A stretch of 64,000 bases of DNA from Paguma larvata (lineage: Eukaryota; Chordata; Mammalia; Carnivora; Viverridae). The stretch covers positions 20,988,247 to 21,052,246 of the forward strand of contig CM057830.1 of the NCBI GenBank assembly GCA_030068075.1, read 5' to 3'. The notes beneath the pieces are model-generated. The model ran no database searches. It saw only the letters and a program-made list of their open reading frames with translations, and was not told the origin of the DNA. Every line of letters begins with the position of its first letter. Position 1 is the stretch's first letter. Positions 58,141 through 64,000 of the stretch are shown here, in pieces. A program made the position numbers and the translations under genes.

Positions 58141-59589
58141 GGTAACCCAGATGGCACAAACTGCACTGATGGACACTACTCATTCCAGGGCTTCTGCAGC
58201 TGAGAGATCCTAAGACCTCTGACAAAAAGCCAGCATAAGGTATGAATTCTTATGACTTCAGTCTCCCAGATCTCTGCCTGCAGGAACCAGAGGAAGCAAG
58301 AATTGTGTCTTTTCCTTTTCTAAATTTAGATTAATATGAGAGAATATTGGTAGAACCAGTTCCTTGGGTATAGCAACTCTGTTAAACATGTGATTAAGTA
58401 TTGTTGATTTTTATTGATTGTTTTCCTCCCACAGGTGGTCAGTGTTTTTCTTTGTCTCTGTTGTGTCATTTGTCATAAGGAGGAAAATCAGAGGGTAGAA
58501 CACAGGCATAGGCCCTATAAGCCTGTTGTTCAAACTGGGATCACAGACTGGTGAGTTCATACTTCTTACCAGACCAGCGTCTATTTAGGCAAATATTCCT
58601 ATGGGTTAAGGTGCACATGAAGTAAAGTCTGTTGCTAAGAGACATCGTAGAAGCCAAAGCCACAAAGTTTGGTGAGTATGGGTCAAGCACTTAAGAGCTA
58701 TTAGCTTACTTGCCACCTAAGCCAAAGGATCCCTTCTTATGATAACTTGGTCCCAGAAAAGGTTAGACTAACACTAGATCACCTGCCAATCTCAAGAAAA
58801 TTTCCTTGCAATGAGGTTCTCTGTAAAACATCACACAATCCCCAAAGCAGTGGCACATCACTCTTAGTTATCAGTTTGGCTTCGAGAGCCCCAAGGCTTA
58901 GCTAAAGATGTTAATCTGCATATAAGAAAAAACTGATGTTTCCCTTTCACCTTGTACCATGTCTTTAGAGTCTCAGCTGACCAGAGGACGCATGTACCAG
59001 CATGCATCTGGTGGACCAGCAATGACACTGTAGATCCGAGTGTGCCAGCTCTCATGGAAATTTGACAGAAGGGGCCCCAGCCCTTAAGGGGACTTTGTCA
59101 TATTGTCACTAATTTGGCAGGACAGCAGTATAGGTTGTACCCCATGTCCAGCTAGACCTTTCTTAGACTACCTTTAGGAATGAACTTTCTGGATCTTGTG
59201 ACGAATGCATTTTATGCACTCTCATTGGAGGACACCTCTTATGTCTACAGTTAAGCCACAAAAGACTTAGTTGTTTGAGTTTCTACTGAGATTAATATAG
59301 GATCCTATGCATCAATGGCCAGATGATGGATGGTTCTTTGAATTGACCATATTTGAAAGAAAAAAATCCTTAGGGAAACTCTCATCCTAACCAATTGTCT
59401 TATCAGTACCTAGAAAATGACCGAATTAAAAAGAAGATACAAAGAAATAAAACAGCTAGATTTAGGGACAACTGTAGGAAGATGAAAAACCAGAAATTAG
59501 AAAAAAACTAAAGCCAACATAAATTTCCTTTCTCGAAGTCTGACCCCATGTGTTTTAAATTCCCTTTTTCTACAAGATCCACAGACAAC

Positions 59590-59680
59590 ACAGGGGGCAC
59601 AATCTCACAACCTTGAGATCATGATTCTAAGCCGAAATCAAGAGTCAGACACCTAGCCAACTGAGCCACCCAGGCACCCC
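59590..59680 (-). mobile_element. CAN-SINE head fragment, antisense
   Basis: 'gagatcatgattctaagccg' then 'cctagccaactgagccaccc' and 'aggcacccc' are the antisense tRNA-like head of an older-type SINE. The CT-rich part and tail are missing, so it is 3'-truncated or deleted. Confidence 0.85.
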
Positions 59681-61205
59681 AGGCCGTCTCTTTAAAGCAC
59701 AAAATTTTGGGGAGGTAATTCTTATTTGAAGGGATGGGGGAATGGATGTGAGGTCTTTTAAAAATACAAACTGCTAACAAATCTCTGTTACCCAAACTAA
59801 GACCACAGCTTCCTTAAGATTACTTATAAAGGAGAAATACAAACCTTAAAAGTCTTCTACATAAAATACCAGCCAAAAAAAAGCTATTAGATAGGCAATC
59901 TTAACTTGTTCAGTTCACCAAAAACAATGAGCTTTGTACTGTATCAGCTTGATGGCTAAAGCCTTGGAATGAAAGCTGTAAGATTTCTGTTTATGTTTGT
60001 CTGTATGGTTATGTATATCTGTATATATGGTGTTATAGGTATGGTATTCTATCATAGGATGATATCGACAAAATTCATTTGTAAAGAGCTCTAACTAGCT
60101 TAAAGGTAAGTATCTATATAATAAGGATTCTTACCCTTCTCAGAAATAAAACAGAAACTAATCAAAATGCTTTTTGGGTTCATATGATCTTGAAAAGTTT
60201 TAGTATTAAAGCTAGTTTAAGTTCATTAGTTTAATTAAAATACACATGTCTTTTGAGTTACAACACTGAATATAATGCAGACATACAACTTTTATTCTGC
60301 TTGGGTTTACCAGTCAAGTAAGTTCATATTACATCATTTACAAAATTTGTCAGCAAGAAAAATAGCTTGGGATGATGGGTGAGTTTGTTTAATGTTTCAT
60401 GAAGTTTTTATGAATAGCCTAAACATAATTGTAGGGAGCAAGTGATTTAAGATTGATGTAAATGAGAAGAGTTTTTTTAGGTGAAGTTTTTAGCAATAAT
60501 TATATTTTATAGTATGTGTACTTAAAAATAGCTTCCAGAATCTTTTTGGTATCTGAAAACTTTAGAGTTTGCTAAGTTAAGTTAAATGAGGGAAAATTTA
60601 TTAACTATCTAGATCATTTCCAAATAAGATAAAATATTGAAACATTGATTACCAAGCACAGGTTTATCTACTTTTGCTTCTTACTGCAGAGAAATGAAAT
60701 ATAATTGGGGCACATTACTAAACATGTTTTATGCCATGTTAAAAGACTGTATGGTGAAGAAGCATATGCCTCTAGAAATTATGAGAGGTATTCATAAATT
60801 TGCTAATCTAAAAGGATGTTAGTGTAACATTCATAATTGCTTATTATTTATTTTTCTCTAGAAATTAAAGTTTCTAAGGATTAAGAATTCTGATGAATAT
60901 CTGCAATTAAAATTATAAGAAATAATAAGATAAACAAATCTATACAAGGAAAGTATGATGTATTTTTGGTAAGAAGACATACGAGATATGAAGATGCATT
61001 TTTGTTGAGGGAAAGGAAAGCAAATGTGTCCCAAAGTAAAATGGATTATTTCAAAATGGGAAAGGGGAGAATAAAAAACACATTAAATAGAAAGTTGGGA
61101 AGAGAGAAAGACAAAAATCTTACCTCGTGTGCTTAATTTGGCTAAATTGATCCTATGTAACCAATTGTCTATAACTTTTGATATTTTTGACAAACTTCTC
61201 AAAAT

Positions 61206-61252
61206 CAAATTCTAATTTTCTTCTTTTTCTTTCTTTCTTTTTTTTTTTTTAA
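61206..61252. repeat. Polypyrimidine (CTTT)n / T-rich tract
   Basis: A short CTTT run followed by about 14 T. No element end could be tied to it. Confidence 0.8.
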
Positions 61253-63319
61253 CCTCAAACTAAGTTTGAGATAGTTCAGAGGATCCCTGGACTAGTTCAA
61301 AAGATTTGATCTCTCTCCTTATAAAAAGACAGATGTTACACTAATTAGGCCTATCCAGGATGTTAAATTACATGGAAAGAGATGATAAGTGATGATAAAC
61401 CTTATTGGGCTACATTGTATGGGTAAATGTTATTAATATAAGTAGTCTAGAAATTATATGAAATTCCTAAATTTCTGATATACCTTGGTATAATGTTATT
61501 AGTCATAAATCTAGTTATCTTAAAATGTTGTAACATCATAGAAATAATCAAATTTCTTTCTCAATTCCATTATAATGCTCTCTCATCAGTTTTTTAACAA
61601 AGGGCATTATAAATCTGTTGTCATTTACAGACAGTTATTATTTTACTCTGATGTTTTGCAAACGTACTTCATCTTCAAGGAGATTTAAGGAAAGGACTTT
61701 TGACAAGTACAGATTTCTGATAACTATAACAACATGCAACTGAGCTGGCTAATAATTTCCAGAACTAATGGAAAACCTGGATTCAAGCAGAACAAACATT
61801 AATTATATGAAACTGAATGAAGTGAGAAGCATGATTATAATTTTTATGACTTTTTGGTTGAAACATTGTTAGTTATTTATGTTTTGTCTTTCCAGATTTA
61901 AGGAAAGACTTTTCTCTTTTCTCTTAAGCGATCAACAACTTGGAAAGATATACCTCTATGAATAAAGATGAAACAATTACTATTTCTCCATATCTGACAC
62001 TTCCAGAATTTTGAAACTTAGTACTCTTATTTTCATGGTAATATAGATATTTGCATAAGTTCAATAAAAATCTGTTCTTATAACAGGACACATCTGGAAA
62101 CATTGATTATATTAGCAAGACTTTGATTGGAATGTCATATTTGAAAATGATGTGCATAAACTCAGACATGACCAGACAGCTTTAAGGAATTAGGGTTGAC
62201 TTTATAGAGCCAATAATGTCCTTGGAAAAATCTACCTGGTATCTTGCTTACACGGTTCCCAGGAGCCTTCCAGGTTAGTAAGGAAGGTCACTTTCTGGTA
62301 GGTGCAAGAACCTCGGGACACTCTGGGTACCTCAAGAAAGGAGGCATTAACCCAAATCTATAGGTATCAGAGGGAAACTCTGATGTTAAGTCCTGAGCTT
62401 AGCTTTCTAGCCTTGAAAGACTAAAAAATAGAATCTGAGATTCCTTAAGAAAAGTGCCAACAAAGCAGCTTAAAAGAGGCTATATGGTCAATCACTATTC
62501 TTGTGGCATTCATGTAAATAATAATGCCAAATACATTGAAACTAGACTTAATTTGCAAAAAAAAAAATTAGTCTTACTATGGTTATCTTTGATAGAAATG
62601 GGGGAGACTGTAGAGAGAAAAAAATATTGTTTCAGTAGAAACTATAATACACACTCATGAATACAGGATTCTAGCTTTGTCAGTTGTCCATGAGGTTTTG
62701 TTTTCTAACTAGTATGTCTTCTGGTCTCCAATATTTAGCTATGACTCTCCAAAATAACATTTCCAATTTTCTCCCACTGTTCTGTCTTAAAATCATTAAG
62801 AATTAAAGCTTCCCTTTTCTGAAGCCATGCAAGCTAAAGCTGGACAGCTTGATATAAACTTCAGAGAAATCACTTCAAAAATGCTCCTATATGGACAATC
62901 TTCGTGCCTGTTGCTATATGGTCCGTTAAGAAAGATCAGAGACTTTCAAACTAGGAAAATCTCTCACACTGCCACTGCCTATCCTCATTTTGCCTAAAGA
63001 CGATTCAAGCCAGATATCTAGAAATCTTCTTGAATGGCTGCCTTCAGAAGAAACTGGAATTATAGTCGACTTTAATCATTAAGCATCGTTCTTTAGTTTC
63101 CACAGAAATATCTCTTGTTAAATACCTAATTGCACCACAGGCATAGCTTTGGGAGCCTACCTGTATCACTAAATCTAGAAAGAGGGCATAACCGTTTAAC
63201 TGAATGGACCTATTTTCAGTACTAAGTCACTGGTTCATTGAGATGGAGCAATCTACCAATTCATCTTCTGGACTGTGAATCTACTTATGGAAGTTTCAAA
63301 GGTAGGACTGAGGGTAAAC

Positions 63320-63780
63320 AAAATATATGAGCCCAAAATATGCCACTTTGGCATATAGACTATATTGAGCTGAAGGTAATCCAGACCCAGCAGACTCAAG
63401 TTAAATGTTTACTTCTTTCTGCATACCTACAAGAATTTAGATAGGGAACCTGGTCCTGAAGGAGAGATATTACTAGAGATAACTTTTTTCTGTGAAAGAC
63501 CTATTGGTATGGCACCACAAACATCTCATTATGAAACATCTCCTCCTATTGCTCCGAGTTACCGTCCTCCCCTTTGAAGACATAGCACCCTATCTCATTC
63601 CTTAGCTCAGGATGGCATATAAGCCTCAAGTGACTGACTTGTCCTTGGGTCTCATATCCTTATGGGGGTTCCATAAATAATTAAATTTGTTTTTCTCCTG
63701 TTAATCTACCTCTTTTCATTTAACCAAAATAACAGCCAAAAGAACTTAGAAATGCAAAGGAAAAAAATTTCCTCTCCTAT
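63320..63780 (+). mobile_element. LTR family copy F, sense; putative 3' LTR
   Basis: 'gcccaaaatatgccactttg' and 'gcatatagactatattgagc' open it. It then has 'ggagagatattactagagat', a TATA-like 'gatggcatataagcctcaag' near 63612, 'gggtctcatatccttatggg', 'ttgtttttctcctgttaatc' and the tail 'taacagccaaaagaacttag'. It is similar along its length to copy D (45616-46130). Confidence 0.7.
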
Positions 63781-64000
63781 ACTGTCAACTCATATCTGAC
63801 ATTTGAAATTTGAGACTGGATCACAAGTTTTAGTATATTTCTTCATTTTAAGATGCTCTTGACCTCGACTTAATAATAATCTTCCATACCTTATATAAAA
63901 GAGATGCAGTATAAACAGCACCAAATTAAAGATTCACATTGATTCTAATATTGTTTCCAAAAACAGAAAAGCTAAAATACACAAAAATATGACACATATA
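63781..64000. other. AT-rich flank
   Basis: No feature recognised before the window ends. Confidence 0.5.

Larger units (their letters stand above)
58141..63319 (+). pseudogene. Decayed endogenous retrovirus internal region (putative)
   Basis: Inferred to be the non-functional interior of a provirus because it lies between an LTR tail (58072-58140) and an LTR of the same family and orientation (63320-63780). Parts near 59930-60520 ('ggctaaagccttggaatgaa', 'gctctaactagcttaaaggt', 'gggttcatatgatcttgaaa') recall internal sequence of class I ERVs. No open frame longer than about 70 codons survives. I did not recognise gag, protease, reverse transcriptase or envelope motifs, so coding capacity is absent and assignment to specific genes is not possible. 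The length (about 5.2 kb) is short for a full provirus and implies deletions. A SINE fragment lies inside it at 59590-59680. It could instead be two unrelated LTR pieces around unique sequence. Confidence 0.4.

Overview
The window looks like nuclear DNA from a carnivoran mammal of the cat lineage (Feliformia, most likely Felidae). The main evidence is about twenty copies or fragments of the tRNA-Lys-derived carnivoran CAN-SINE in its feline form. Each has a head with A and B boxes, a CT-rich middle and an A-rich tail carrying AATAAA, and many are bounded by clean target-site duplications (TSDs). The rest is AT-rich background with layers of ancient mammalian repeats: L1 and L2 LINEs, MIR, MER5A-type hAT elements, and MaLR/ERVL and other retroviral LTRs. 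The longest open frame is 172 codons and lies across LTR remnants. I found no convincing protein-coding exon, tRNA, rRNA, CRISPR array or bacterial-type feature. The window is best read as intergenic or deep intronic sequence.

Layout: 1-5.5 kb holds a MaLR LTR, an L2 remnant, a (TG)n tract and background. 5.5-8 kb has a SINE-in-SINE nest followed by an L1 ORF2/3'UTR remnant that itself carries a SINE. 8-19 kb has L1 pieces on both strands, isolated SINEs, a second nested SINE pair at 15.0-15.5 kb, a MER5A and a MIR. 19.25-20.85 kb has a 1,285-bp solo LTR inserted in an antisense SINE. 21-29 kb has L1 remnants, an L2 piece and an ERVL-type LTR. 30-36 kb has MIR, several SINEs and an MLT1-type LTR. 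36.9-41.0 kb is a dense run of six LTR-like remnants. 42-49.5 kb is a stratified zone in which L1s are split by LTRs that are in turn split by SINEs. 49.5-58 kb is mostly unique AT-rich DNA with one SINE, one MER5A, an L1 and a MIR. 58-63.8 kb appears to be a decayed endogenous provirus: an inverted LTR-tail pair at the left, non-coding internal sequence, and a 3' LTR at the right.

The content is therefore a record of retrotransposition rather than a set of cooperating genes. The best-supported observations are insertion stratigraphies with TSDs: the solo LTR with GGCAGA duplications inside a SINE, the 294-bp LTR with GAAT duplications inside an L1 tail, two nested SINE pairs, and two very short oligo-T insertions bounded by repeats. 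I did not find evidence for a new functional system. Family names were assigned from memory of consensus sequences, not from a database search.
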